Part shown: positions 1-8,963 of the stretch, piece after piece
Layout of the letters: each line of letters starts with the position of its first letter
Numbering within the stretch: position 1 is the stretch's first letter
Assembly (NCBI GenBank): GCA_964450795.1
Contig: CAYVDI010000003.1
Location: forward strand, 1 to 40,111
Source of the DNA: JAGOTT01 sp964450795
GTDB lineage: Bacteria; Patescibacteriota; Minisyncoccia; Moranbacterales; UBA1568
DNA length: 40,111 nt
Direction of reading: 5' to 3'
Made by a program: the position numbers and the translations under genes
The notes under the pieces: generated by a model
Told to the model about the DNA's origin: nothing
What the model saw: only the letters and a program-made list of their open reading frames with translations
Database searches by the model: none

Positions 1-1193
1 TTCCCGTTCATGAAGATACCCGCATATTCGGTTCCCGCTCCCGTTCCCGCGTCGACATAGAGGCCGTAGGCGGTACCGGCGTTGGACTCGGTAGTGATGT
101 ACTGGCCGTAGACGGTGTCGGCATTGGTCGCTCCCGCGACGCCGGTATCGATGTAACTGCCGTAGGCGGTGGAAGTTCCAGCTCCGGCGTTATCGGTCGT
201 GAGGAGGACATACTGGCCGTAGCTGTTTATGGTGCCGCCGGTGGCGCCGGTGCGGGTGGCGGAGAGGTAGTCTCCGTAGGTCGTGTCGGTGCCAGTGGTG
301 ACGATGCCGGTGTCGGAAACGCTGTTGTAGATGCCGTAGAGCGTTCCGGCGGTGGTGCTGGTAGAGGCTTGGGTCACGGCGAACTTGGCTCCGGTCTGAA
401 GGGAGGTGTTTCCGATGGAGACACCGCTGTTCTGGATGGATCCGGCTCCGTCGGATTCGGCGTAGACGGTGAGGAGGGCGTTGCCGTCGAGCATCGCGGT
501 GTAACTCTCAATCGTCCCCGCGGTCGCCGAGGAGGTAACCGGCATGTCGATCCAGGTCACGGCACCCGCATCCGTATCGAAGTTCGTCGCGCCGAGATTC
601 AGGTTCGCGATGCTGACGGTTCCGGTCGAATCCATCGTGAACTGGTTGGTTCCGGAGATGTCGGAACCGGCGAAGATCTTGAACTTGTCGGAGTCGGAAT
701 CGTCGACACCGAGAGTGAAGAGCTTCGTTCCTTCGGTGAGTTCGAACTGAATCCCCGGGTTGTAGTCGCCGGCGTTCGTGTTGGCGAGAGTGAGATAGGT
801 GTGGGCGGCGGAGGAGGAGAGGATGTCGAGAACGGAGTCGGGGGTGACGTCGCCGAGGCCGAGACGGTTGTTCGTGTCATCCCAGAAGAAGTTCGCGTTG
901 TCCTGAGAATAAACACCGCTTGCTCCCGCGAATACAACTGAACCAGTAGTGAATTGAGTAGCAGTCCCCGTGCCACCAAGCGTAACACCAAGAGAGGACG
1001 CAACGCTCCACGATCCGGAGGAGATCGTCGGCACGCCGGTGGATGCAGAGGTATTGATACCCGTACCGCCGTACTGCGCGCCGATCGCGGTGCCGTTCCA
1101 CGTCGCGGAGGTGAAGGTCTGTCCGCCGTTCAGGGTCGCGACCGTGCCATCCACGTTCGGGAAGGTCCAGGTGCGGGCGGCGGTGAGATCGGC
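1..1193 (-). CDS. Secreted fibre-like repeat protein, downstream part (truncated by window edge)
   Basis: The minus strand is open in one frame from the gap at 1193 to the window start, with no stop and no start, so this is an internal or C-terminal part of the protein that begins at 2692. The translation is rich in G, T, S, A, N and D. It shows phage-tail-fibre-like phrases (WTFPNVDGTVATL, QYGGTGINTS, NANFFWDDTNNRLGLG) and then a run of YGxY motifs near 327, 267, 211, 156, 100 and 60, spaced roughly 42-60 bp. Such text is common in large secreted proteins of CPR bacteria and in tail fibres; a beta-solenoid or fibre fold is inferred. Its frame is offset from that of the upstream part if the gap is taken as 100 bp, so the gap length is not real. 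Function is unknown; surface attachment is a guess from architecture. Confidence 0.75.
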
Positions 1194-1293
1194 NNNNNNN
1201 NNNNNNNNNNNNNNNNNNNNNNNNNNNNNNNNNNNNNNNNNNNNNNNNNNNNNNNNNNNNNNNNNNNNNNNNNNNNNNNNNNNNNNNNNNNNN
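1194..1293. other. Assembly gap (100 N)
   Basis: Exactly 100 N lie inside the repeat-rich surface protein gene. The coding frame changes across the gap, so 100 is a placeholder, not a measured length. Repeats in this gene are a plausible reason for the break. Confidence 0.98.
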
Positions 1294-2692
1294 AGCCGTT
1301 GCCGTAGAGGACGCCGTTCGACGTGAAGGTGGTCGCTCCGGTGCCGCCCGATCCGACACCCAGAGCGTTGGAGAAGGTCCATACTCCAGCTATGGTCTCG
1401 GCCTGATTTTTCCTGGCGATTCCCGAATTCGCATAATCGATCGAAACGATCGCTTCCGTTCCAACCGTCGAGATGCTGAAGTCGTTCGCGGTGAAACCAA
1501 GCGTATCGATATTCGTAAACATCGTCGCTCCTTCCTTCACGTTGATGATTGCAGTACTGCCACCAAGGTCATTCGAACAGATCCATTGAGACAGGGCCTC
1601 GTCCCATTTGAGCAGCTGCTCATCGGAACATCCCTGAAGCAGCGAAAGCTCGTTTGATCCAGTACCGGAGAATTCAAGTCCGGAAGAGGACGCGCTCAAC
1701 CCGGTCCCATCAGCAGAATCGAGAAGATCGACGGAAAGGGTGAGCGCGGCACCTTCCGATCCGACGGAACCGCCGGTAAGACCATTCCCGGTGGAAACCG
1801 AGGAAACGTAATTTCCGACGGTATCGGAACCGAGATCGATGAGATTCGTGAACGACTGTGTCCCCGAAAAGACGATATCGCCCGTCATCGTTCCACCGGA
1901 GAGCGGAAGGAATGATCCGGACGCGCCGGTCAGCAGCTGACTGAACGATGATCCGTTATTCGAAAGCTCCCACACACCGAGCGATCCGTTGTACCGAAGC
2001 GACGGTTTCGCCGAATCGCCCGAGACGGAGAGTGAGAAATTTTCCCCGGCACCCGAGCCCGAGCCGATATTGAATTCCGTCGAGCTGGTTCCGGTATCGG
2101 TGTTCTGGTCATGGAGCCGTCCGTCGTTTCCCAATACGAGCTGTTTCGTTCCTGTTCCGGTCGGAAGAAGTTTCATGTCGACCTTCCCTTTTTTCCCGAG
2201 CACGAAAATGTTTCCTTCGGCTGTTCCGACAGCGCGGCCGTCCAGGAAGCGCGTATTGAGTGCCGAAGGAACCGACGCGATCTTCTTTCTCGGAATCATT
2301 TCCGAGTCATCCCCGATCTTTACGCCGAGATAGTAATCCCCGTTTCCGGAGAATATTCCGAGAGGAAGCGCGACCGGATTTCCGAGATAAGTGCGAAGAA
2401 CGCCGTTCACCACTTCGACCTCCTTCGTCTCCTCCCAGATTTTCCCGGAAGCATCGGAAACAGCGAGGTTCGTCCGATCCTGCGTGTAGATTCCGAAACG
2501 GACCTGATACTTTCCGTTCACCGGTTCATTTTTCACGTCAAACAGGGAAAGTGAAAGGCTTATTTGGTCGAGTGATTGCGCAAAAACCGGTGCCGGGCTT
2601 CCCTGCCACCAGATGTGCACCCCCGCTCCGAAGACTGCGGCGAGGATGAGTATGAATTTTTTCCAGTTTTTTTGTTTTACATACTCCGTCAT
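1294..2692 (-). CDS. Secreted fibre-like surface protein, N-terminal part
   Basis: This is the start of the protein that continues at 1-1193. Residues 1-39 look like a Sec signal peptide: a Lys-rich start (KQKNWKK), a hydrophobic core (FILILAAVFGAG) and a PAPVFA-type cleavage site before QS. A globular beta-rich region follows to about residue 150, with repeated Leu/Ser strands, then a Gly/Ser/Thr-rich region with phrases such as FLPLSGGTMTGDI, FSNALGVGSGGTGAT and SNGVLYGNG, which resemble tail-fibre stalk repeats. The start at 2692 fits the signal peptide and an extended -10 promoter about 50 bp upstream. The protein is probably exported and displayed or released. The product has no recognised enzymatic domain. 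The 3' end of this piece is cut by the gap. Confidence 0.8.
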
Positions 2693-2736
2693 GAGAGTGT
2701 CAAAACCTCTACAAATTCGAGGCTGGATTTTCCCAA

Positions 2737-2745
2737 ATTATAGCA
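2737..2745 (-). promoter_or_regulatory. Extended -10 promoter for the surface protein gene
   Basis: On the minus strand TGC-TATAAT forms an extended -10 element with a perfect TATAAT. Only a weak -35 (TCTGAA at 17 bp) precedes it. A start site near 2730 would give a 5' leader of about 37 nt. Confidence 0.55.
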
Positions 2746-2775
2746 TAAAAATCGTCTTTTCAGAAGCACGTCAAG

Positions 2776-3474
2776 CTACTTGTCAACCGCCCATCCGAAC
2801 ACGTCGCCGACCGCTCCGGCAATGAGCTCAAACAGCGACACTTCCCTTGCTCCGGTATAGACCGCGTATGGCTCACTTTCGGCTTCATTTCCCCATTTAT
2901 CCCGGCTCACGATCACGTACACGTATGTCGATGACTGGGAAAGATCCGGGATAACGACGCTATGGTTCGTTCCGTACTTCTCCTCACGGATAACTCCGTC
3001 CGCCTGGCCAACCCCTTTTCCGTAGGAAATTTCCGAAAGAGACGGCTTGTTCGTTTCCCAGGTGATGACAAGTTTCGCTCCGTTCTTGCCTTTCTCCGTA
3101 AACGCCTCACCACGAACGGATACGATTTCAAGCGGATTCGTGTCTGTCTCAGGAACGAAGATCTCGGCCTCACCGCCAAGCGCGATATCACCGGCCCGGA
3201 ACCGCTCGCTTTGGTACGGCGCTATCGAAGAGGCCGGCTGTTCGGGAGTCGGCTCAGTCGCAACAGGCTGTTCGGGCAGTTTCACCGAAACAGGAGCGGC
3301 CTGCGTTGGCCCCTGTGTTTCCCGGTGAGAATACCGCCACCACAAAAAGAACCCCACCCCCATGACCATCATGAGAGACAGAAGTGCGATCACTATTTTC
3401 TTGGTTCGGGCTCCCTTCCGATCAAGACCCGAAAGACCCCCGGAAGATACCTCTCCACCCTCGGCGCCAGCCAT
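2776..3474 (-). CDS. Membrane-anchored protein with a fibronectin-III-like domain
   Basis: A 232-residue protein. Residues 26-46 form one transmembrane helix (IVIALLSLMMVMGVGFFLWW) after a basic KK, giving a short cytoplasmic tail and an external C-terminus. A Pro/Glu/Thr-rich linker spans about 55-85. Residues about 110-210 look like a fibronectin type III or purple-acid-phosphatase N-terminal-type beta sandwich (VTWETNKPSLSEISYG style strand, then STYVYVIVSRDKWGN). No catalytic residues are evident. It lies 83 bp upstream of the surface protein gene on the same strand, but that gene has its own -10 element, so co-transcription is uncertain. A role in surface display or adhesion is inferred only from architecture and neighbourhood. 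An AT-rich TATGAT about 60 bp upstream could be its -10. Confidence 0.8.
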   Translation of the reverse strand: MAGAEGGEVSSGGLSGLDRKGARTKKIVIALLSLMMVMGVGFFLWWRYSHRETQGPTQAAPVSVKLPEQPVATEPTPEQPASSIAPYQSERFRAGDIALGGEAEIFVPETDTNPLEIVSVRGEAFTEKGKNGAKLVITWETNKPSLSEISYGKGVGQADGVIREEKYGTNHSVVIPDLSQSSTYVYVIVSRDKWGNEAESEPYAVYTGAREVSLFELIAGAVGDVFGWAVDK

Positions 3475-3574
3475 ACGGAATCAACAGAAAAATGTGTTTG
3501 TGTTCCACAGGATAACACTGGAATACTATCATAAAACAAGGATTACTGCCAGCGGTTTTCAATGTCGCGACTCC

Positions 3575-3603
3575 TTGCCTTTCAGTTTTTTTTCACCTAT
3601 GAT
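3575..3603 (+). promoter_or_regulatory. Sigma70-type promoter of manC
   Basis: TTGCCT (3575-3580), 17 bp, TATGAT (3598-3603). A start near 3610 gives a leader of only about 12 nt. The promoter lies downstream of the first in-frame ATG at 3562, which rules that ATG out as the start. Confidence 0.7.
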
Positions 3604-3621
3604 TCCGTTGCGAAAAAATCT

Positions 3622-4731
3622 ATGCCGAAACAAGAAAAACCCCGCGTTGTCGTCATCATGGCCGGAGGATCCGGAACCAGACTTTGGCCGCTTTCACGAA
3701 AGAGCCAGCCGAAGCAATTTCACGCGTTTCTCTCGGAGAAAACCCTCCTTGAGGAGACGTACGACCGGGCAAGAAAAATTGTCCCAGAATCCTCGGTGTT
3801 CATCTCCACCAACGAATCCTATCGGAAAAAGATACGGGAGATTCTTCCAAAGTTTCCTGAAAAAAGGCTTATAATCGAGCCTACTTCAAGAGGGACCGCT
3901 CCTGCCATAGGACTGATTTCATCCACCATAGAGGCCGCGTTTCCAGGCGCATCCATAGCGACCATCGCTTCCGATCACGCCATCGAAAACGAAAACGCAT
4001 TCTCCTCCGCCATAAAAACGGCTTTTTCCGCAGTCGAGAAAAACCCGGAAAAACTCGCGGTTGTCGGCATCAATCCGACATCCCCTGATACCGGACTCGG
4101 CTACATACGAATGGGTGAGAAACTTCCCATGTCAAAGTCGGGAGACATCTTTTTCGTCGACGAATTCAAGGAGAAGCCTGATCGCGACACCGCCGAGTCC
4201 TACCTTTCCGACTGGCGATATCTCTGGAATGCCGGATATTTCATCTTCTCGGCGAAGAGCATGCTCGGCTGGTTCGACGAATACGCACCCGAACAAGGCA
4301 ACATCATAAGAACCATCGCCGAGCGCATCCGCAAAAAAACGCTTTCCCGGAAAGTGTTGGCCGACATCTACGAAAAAGCCCCGAATGAGGCGATCGAACC
4401 GGTCATCGTGGAGAGACTTCCGTCATCATCAAGGATCGTCGTCCCCGCTCCCATACGATGGAGCGACATCGGAAGTTGGGGATCGCTTTACGATTTTTTC
4501 AAGACACGTCACGGAAAGGACAGCGTCCTCTCCGGCGACTGTATCGAATACGACGGAAAAGGGAATCTGATCTATGGAACACGAAAACGGGCCATCACGA
4601 CGTTCGGAGTGAAGGACCTTGTCATCGTCGATACCGCCGACGCGCTTCTCATCGCCGACCGACATCAATCAAGTGACATCAAGAAACTCATAGACGACCT
4701 GAAACGGAGGGAACGACACGAACTTCTCTAG
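3622..4731 (+). CDS. manC: Mannose-1-phosphate guanylyltransferase
   Basis: A 369-residue cytoplasmic nucleotidyltransferase that would make GDP-mannose from GTP and mannose-1-phosphate. The sugar-nucleotidyltransferase signature GGSGTRLWPLS is at residues 15-25, followed by SQPKQF. Later blocks GLGYIRMG, FVDEFKEKPD and WNAGYFIF match the GMP family. Length fits the single-domain form without a fused phosphomannose isomerase domain. The start at 3622 is chosen because the promoter lies between it and the upstream in-frame ATG. It is convergent with ruvX, with only 6 bp between the stop codons. GDP-mannose would feed glycan synthesis; the polytopic glycosyltransferase-like protein at 23183 and the LCP protein at 36896 are possible downstream users. 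Confidence 0.93.
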   Translation: MPKQEKPRVVVIMAGGSGTRLWPLSRKSQPKQFHAFLSEKTLLEETYDRARKIVPESSVFISTNESYRKKIREILPKFPEKRLIIEPTSRGTAPAIGLISSTIEAAFPGASIATIASDHAIENENAFSSAIKTAFSAVEKNPEKLAVVGINPTSPDTGLGYIRMGEKLPMSKSGDIFFVDEFKEKPDRDTAESYLSDWRYLWNAGYFIFSAKSMLGWFDEYAPEQGNIIRTIAERIRKKTLSRKVLADIYEKAPNEAIEPVIVERLPSSSRIVVPAPIRWSDIGSWGSLYDFFKTRHGKDSVLSGDCIEYDGKGNLIYGTRKRAITTFGVKDLVIVDTADALLIADRHQSSDIKKLIDDLKRRERHELL

Positions 4732-4737
4732 AAGAAT

Positions 4738-5157
4738 CTAGGCTTTATCAAGCCATTCTTGGAGGATTATTCGGGCCGCCTCCATATCATCGAATCGGGC
4801 GATGTGCCGTATGCCACGCTCTTTCAGATTCGCTTCCGCCATCTTGGTCGTAAACATCTCATCCTGGTAGGCAACTGCCACCGGAAAATGCTTTTCAAGA
4901 ATGGAGCCGAGCTTTTCGCCTTCGTATGAAACGCTCTTCCGGTTCACATGGGACGGAATACCGATGACGATCGTCCCGATATTCTTCTCGACGACGATGC
5001 TTCCGAGAACGCCGATGAGATTCCGATCGTTTCGAAGCGTGGAAAGCGGGAATGCGATCCTTGTCTCCGCGTCCGCAAACGAGACGCCGACATCGGACGC
5101 GCCCCAATCGATTCCAAGAAAATTCTTCCCGTCGATATCTTTCAAGGTCTCTTTCAT
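4738..5157 (-). CDS. ruvX: RuvX/YqgF family Holliday-junction resolvase-like protein
   Basis: A 139-residue RNase H-fold protein. It shows the N-terminal FLGIDWGASDVGVSF motif (family pattern GIDxG), IVIGIP, DEMFTT and a C-terminal DDMEAARIILQEWL block, which carry the expected acidic residues. YqgF is linked to 16S rRNA 5'-end processing and possibly to Holliday junctions. The start at 5157 overlaps the map stop by 4 nt (ATGA), which indicates translational coupling; the longer frame reaching 5250 is overlap with map. Its place at the end of the spc-type operon, where infA, rpmJ and rpsM often sit, is unusual and suits a ribosome-maturation role. Confidence 0.88.
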   Translation of the reverse strand: MKETLKDIDGKNFLGIDWGASDVGVSFADAETRIAFPLSTLRNDRNLIGVLGSIVVEKNIGTIVIGIPSHVNRKSVSYEGEKLGSILEKHFPVAVAYQDEMFTTKMAEANLKERGIRHIARFDDMEAARIILQEWLDKA

Positions 5158-5924
5158 ATTCGCGTGACGATCTCCGTTCCGTGGTCCGTCACGATGACGG
5201 TGTCCTCGAAGTGAGCGGAGAGTTTCCCGTCCTTGGTGACATACGTCCATCCGTCCGGGGAAAGTTTCACAAGAAAGGAACCTTCATTCACCATCGGTTC
5301 AAGAGCGACCGCCATTCCTTTTCGGAACGAAAAATTTTCCATTCCACGAATGAAATAGTTCGGGATCTGCGGTTCTTCATGAAGCTCCCGCCCGACCCCG
5401 TGCCCGACAAGATCGCGCACGATGGAAAACCCGTCCGCATGCACGCGTGACTCCACGGAGCGGGCGTAATCCGACAGTTTCGCGCCGGAACGGATGCTCG
5501 CTATCCCACGATCAAGGCTTTCTTTTGTGGCTTTTATAAGCCTAAAAGCAGAATCAGAAACGACACCGATAGGGAAAGTCCGGGCCATATCAGTGACCAT
5601 GCCCTGAAACCGCATACCGATATCGATTTTCAGAATATCACCCTCGGAAAGCGTGCGGGACGCGGACGGAATCCCGTGAACCACTTCGTCATTCAAAGAG
5701 AGGCACACGACCGCCGGAAAAGGTTTTCCCCATTCCGCTCCATACCCTTTGAAGATCGGTACTCCTCCCTGTTTTCGGATAAGCGTATCCGCCGCATCGC
5801 CGAGAGTGGCGGTAGTCGTTCCGGGAACCGCCATCGCCGACAGTTCTGTGACGACCGCCGCAAGTCGTCTCCCGGACTCGCGAAGTCCGTCGAGTTCCGC
5901 TTCGGTTTTTATCCAGTCGTTCAT
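5154..5924 (-). CDS. map: Methionine aminopeptidase, type I
   Basis: A 256-residue enzyme that removes the initiator Met from nascent proteins. The pita-bread fold metal ligands are visible in order: Asp in KIDIG, Asp in VTDMART, His in VGHGVGRELHE, Glu in ALEPM and Glu in HFEDTVIVTD. Length fits type Ia without the N-terminal SH3 or zinc extension. It follows adk by 6 bp and overlaps ruvX by 4 bp, so it is in the ribosomal operon, as adk-map usually is. Confidence 0.96.
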   Translation of the reverse strand: MNDWIKTEAELDGLRESGRRLAAVVTELSAMAVPGTTTATLGDAADTLIRKQGGVPIFKGYGAEWGKPFPAVVCLSLNDEVVHGIPSASRTLSEGDILKIDIGMRFQGMVTDMARTFPIGVVSDSAFRLIKATKESLDRGIASIRSGAKLSDYARSVESRVHADGFSIVRDLVGHGVGRELHEEPQIPNYFIRGMENFSFRKGMAVALEPMVNEGSFLVKLSPDGWTYVTKDGKLSAHFEDTVIVTDHGTEIVTRI

Positions 5925-5930
5925 AGGACG

Positions 5931-6608
5931 CTACTTTTCCAAGGAAAACAGTTTCGATCGGATATCGGAAAAAATCTCCTCCGCGCCCTTCTCGCCCGAC
6001 ACGCGGAGAAGCTTCCCTTCCCGTGAAAAATGTTCGAGAACCGGAAGCGTATCATCATGGAATATCCGCCAGCGCGTCCGAACCCCGTCCGGCGTATCAT
6101 CGGCACGCTGCGTCACCGTTCCACCACATTTTGGACACGCGGATTCTTTCGTCTCGATATCTTTACCGAGGATAAGTTTCTCGCCGCACGATGAGCACGA
6201 GAATCGACAGGATATTCTCTTTACTGATTCTTCTTCGGAAAGTTCGATAAAAATGGCTCCATGAAAGCTTTTTCCGGAAGAAATGAGCGCGGAAACGGTG
6301 TCATGTATCTGACTCTCCCGCCGCGGAGCGCCATCGACGACGACAGACTGTTCCGGATCCGTCTTGCGAAGCTCCCCTTCGAGAACGGATCGTACCACTC
6401 CGTCCGGAACCAGCGCATGCTTTTCGTAGATGATTTCCCGGAGCATCTCTCCGATCGGAGTCGGTTCCGAAGCGGTTTTTCGAAGCGCGGCTCCCATATC
6501 GATGTGCGCCGATCCGAGCTCACGCTTGAAGATGTCCGCCTGCGTGCTCTTCCCGCTCCCGGGAGGGCCGAGAAGGATATATGCGTACGGTCTTTTTTCC
6601 TGGGACAT
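5931..6608 (-). CDS. adk: Adenylate kinase, zinc-LID type
   Basis: A 225-residue nucleotide kinase (ATP + AMP to 2 ADP). The P-loop GPPGSGKST is at residues 14-22. The LID carries a structural zinc site, C138xxC141 and C158xxC161, followed by the Arg-rich QRADDTPDGVRTR segment. The usual DGFPR motif reads DGAPRR here (around residue 92), a small deviation. It lies 27 bp after secY and 6 bp before map, the conserved secY-adk-map order. Confidence 0.95.
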   Translation of the reverse strand: MSQEKRPYAYILLGPPGSGKSTQADIFKRELGSAHIDMGAALRKTASEPTPIGEMLREIIYEKHALVPDGVVRSVLEGELRKTDPEQSVVVDGAPRRESQIHDTVSALISSGKSFHGAIFIELSEEESVKRISCRFSCSSCGEKLILGKDIETKESACPKCGGTVTQRADDTPDGVRTRWRIFHDDTLPVLEHFSREGKLLRVSGEKGAEEIFSDIRSKLFSLEK

Positions 6609-6635
6609 TTCCGTGATGGATCCTAAGAATGAACC

Positions 6636-7907
6636 CTAAAATCCGTCGTAGTTCCGCATCGAAAGCTGCCCTTGCATCTGCTTCATCATCTCAAGGACTA
6701 CGGAAACGACGATAAGCACGGAGACGCCCCCGAGCGTCAACGCCTGAATGTTCGTCACGTTCTGCACCACGACTGGCAATACCGCCACCGAACCGAGAAA
6801 AACGGCTCCGGCAAGGGTTATCCGATTGATGATACGCCCGAGATATTCCGCGGTCGCGGTCCCCGGTCGGATTCCAGGAATGAATCCTCCCTGCTTCTGA
6901 AGATTCTCCGAAATCTTATACGGATCGAAGATGACTGCCGTATAGAAATACGTGAAGACCGCGACAAGGACGAAGTAAAGCCCGGCATAAACCCACGGGT
7001 CACGGAGAAACGTATTCACGGAAACGGCAATATCCGCGACTTTTCCTCCTCCGCTCTGGGACAGGTAGCTCGCGATCATGCTCGGGATGAGGATGATCGA
7101 CACCGCGAAGATGATCGGGATGACGCCGGCCTGATTGACACGGAGCGGGAGATGCGTCGACGCACCACCGTACACGCGGCTTCCCCGCAACCGTTTCGCA
7201 TACGAGACCGGGATGATCCGCTGTCCGTCGTTGACGAGTACCACCGCCGCGATCGTGATGAGCGCGATACCGAAAAATACCAGGTATGAGAACGCCTGCG
7301 ACGCATCCCACGTGGAAAGGAAACGGGAGAACTTCGTTGGAAGCCCTGCGATGATACCGGCAAAAATCATTATAGATACGCCGTTTCCAAGCCCTTTTTC
7401 CGTGATGAGTTCCCCGATCCACATGAGAAATACCGTCCCCGCGGCAGCCGTCACGATCATGGCGACCATCATGAACGGAGAGAGCCCGGTCAACACGTTC
7501 TGTGAACGAAGAAGGGAGATCATGCCGAACGCCTGGATAAGGGAAAGCGGAACAGTAAGCCACCTTGTCCACATGTTGAACTTCTGCCGACCCGCTTCAC
7601 CCTCTTCCTTGTACAGCTTCTCGAGCTGCGGTGAAATCATCGTCATGAGCTGCATGATGATGGATGCGGTGATATAGGGCGCGACCCCGAGCAGAACGAC
7701 GGAAATATTCGAAAGACCGCCGCCGGAAAACAGATTCAAAAGACCAAGAAGCTGATTGCCTTCGAACATCTGCCGGAGAGCCAGAACATCGACCCCGGGA
7801 AGCGGGATATTGGCAGCGAAGCGATAGACGACGAGCATCGCAAGAATGAAGAGCATCTTCTCCCGAAGCTCGGATACGGCCCAGATTTGTCGCAAAGCCT
7901 GCATCAT
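6636..7907 (-). CDS. secY: Protein translocase subunit SecY
   Basis: A 423-residue polytopic membrane protein with about ten transmembrane helices, the channel of the Sec translocon. The N-terminus LREKMLFILAMLVVYRFAANIPLPGVD and the NLFSGG region match the family; the C-terminus ends GQLSMRNYDGF. No convincing Shine-Dalgarno precedes ATG 7907; the 49-bp spacer after rplO is purine-poor near the start. It lies between rplO and adk as in most bacteria. Confidence 0.96.
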   Translation of the reverse strand: MMQALRQIWAVSELREKMLFILAMLVVYRFAANIPLPGVDVLALRQMFEGNQLLGLLNLFSGGGLSNISVVLLGVAPYITASIIMQLMTMISPQLEKLYKEEGEAGRQKFNMWTRWLTVPLSLIQAFGMISLLRSQNVLTGLSPFMMVAMIVTAAAGTVFLMWIGELITEKGLGNGVSIMIFAGIIAGLPTKFSRFLSTWDASQAFSYLVFFGIALITIAAVVLVNDGQRIIPVSYAKRLRGSRVYGGASTHLPLRVNQAGVIPIIFAVSIILIPSMIASYLSQSGGGKVADIAVSVNTFLRDPWVYAGLYFVLVAVFTYFYTAVIFDPYKISENLQKQGGFIPGIRPGTATAEYLGRIINRITLAGAVFLGSVAVLPVVVQNVTNIQALTLGGVSVLIVVSVVLEMMKQMQGQLSMRNYDGF

Positions 7908-7956
7908 GGACTGAAAGAAAATGTGTTTCTTTTTCTGGCACCGAAAAAAAGACTCC

Positions 7957-8400
7957 CTATTCCGCCTCGCGGATCGTGCACCCTGCCTTCTTCACCAGAT
8001 CAAGCGCGGTGTCGGAGAATCGAATCTTCGCGTCGAACGAAAGCGATTTTGAGAGCGTTCCGCTCCCAACGACCTTGAATCCGCCGGTCACATGTTTCGG
8101 AGAAAAGAGCTTCTTTCCGAGAATCGTCGCCCGACTCACTTCTTCACCGGCGGAAAAATGCTTCTCGAGAAACGCGAGCGTAAGCGTCACACGCTTCGGT
8201 TTCGGAGATTTGAAACCCTTCACCTTCTTCATGCGCTCAAGCAGCGTAGTGCGACCACCCTCAAAGAGCGGATCGACGCTCGCGCCGGTACGCGCCTTCT
8301 GGCCCTTCGTCCCTTTTCCGGACGTGGTTCCGCGCCGACCGCCGCGACCGACGCGCTTGCGCCCCTTTTTCTTCTCGACTGAAAGAGTATGAATCTGCAT
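7957..8400 (-). CDS. rplO: 50S ribosomal protein L15
   Basis: A 147-residue uL15 with the typical Gly/Arg/Lys-rich N-terminal extension (KGRKRVGRGGRRGTTSGKG) that enters the ribosome core. It follows rpsE after only 14 bp; rpmD (uL30), which normally lies between them, is absent, a hallmark of CPR bacteria. Confidence 0.96.
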   Translation of the reverse strand: MQIHTLSVEKKKGRKRVGRGGRRGTTSGKGTKGQKARTGASVDPLFEGGRTTLLERMKKVKGFKSPKPKRVTLTLAFLEKHFSAGEEVSRATILGKKLFSPKHVTGGFKVVGSGTLSKSLSFDAKIRFSDTALDLVKKAGCTIREAE

Positions 8401-8414
8401 ACGTTCAGAATAGC

Positions 8415-8948
8415 TTATTTCTTCGACTCTGTCTTCACTGTCTTCGGTTTTTCCTCGGAGGACACGGTATCAACCGGATCCGGAACATTCCGGAGTTCGC
8501 CGAGCGCGAGCGCAGTCGCACGGGCGAGATTGAGAGCGTTCGACGATCCGAGGGATTTCGAGACGACATCCTTCACGCCGAGAAGATCCATGACCGCGCG
8601 TACCGCCCCGCCGGCGATAAGCCCGCGTCCTTCTTTCCCCGGTTTCAGCATCACCTTCGCGCTTCCATACTTCGCGTACACGTCATGCGCGATGGTTCCG
8701 CCGACCAATGTCACCGAAATCATGCTTTTCTTCGCATCGTTGAAAGCTTTCTGGATGGCATCGGAGACATCGGCGCCCTTTGCGACACCTACGCCGACCT
8801 TCCCTTTCCTATTCCCGATGACAAGCGTCGCACGGAAACGGAAACGGCGTCCGCCTTTCACGACACGCGTGACACGGGCAAGATTGAGGAGTTTCTGATC
8901 GAACTCCGGTTTCTCTCTCCTTCCGCCTCTTTTCATCTGCTTTGCCAT
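8415..8948 (-). CDS. rpsE: 30S ribosomal protein S5
   Basis: A 177-residue uS5. The double-stranded-RNA-binding fold begins RVTRVVKGGRRFRFRA and is followed by VGVGVAKGADV and the second domain ending NALNLARATALALGEL. A charged tail of about 20 residues after DPVD is longer than in many bacteria. In the spc order between rplR and rplO. Confidence 0.96.
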   Translation of the reverse strand: MAKQMKRGGRREKPEFDQKLLNLARVTRVVKGGRRFRFRATLVIGNRKGKVGVGVAKGADVSDAIQKAFNDAKKSMISVTLVGGTIAHDVYAKYGSAKVMLKPGKEGRGLIAGGAVRAVMDLLGVKDVVSKSLGSSNALNLARATALALGELRNVPDPVDTVSSEEKPKTVKTESKK

Positions 8949-8963
8949 ACACTTTCCAACCGT

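Noticed and set aside
3562..3621. Upstream in-frame ATG for manC
   Set aside because: The promoter at 3575-3603 lies inside the extension, so it would not be transcribed.
4741..4753. GGCTT/AAGCC hairpin at the manC-ruvX junction as a terminator
   Set aside because: Only 5 bp, no T-run on either strand.
5154..5156. UGA as a sense codon (code 25)
   Set aside because: UGA ends map at the expected length and also comEC, the LCP gene and pth.
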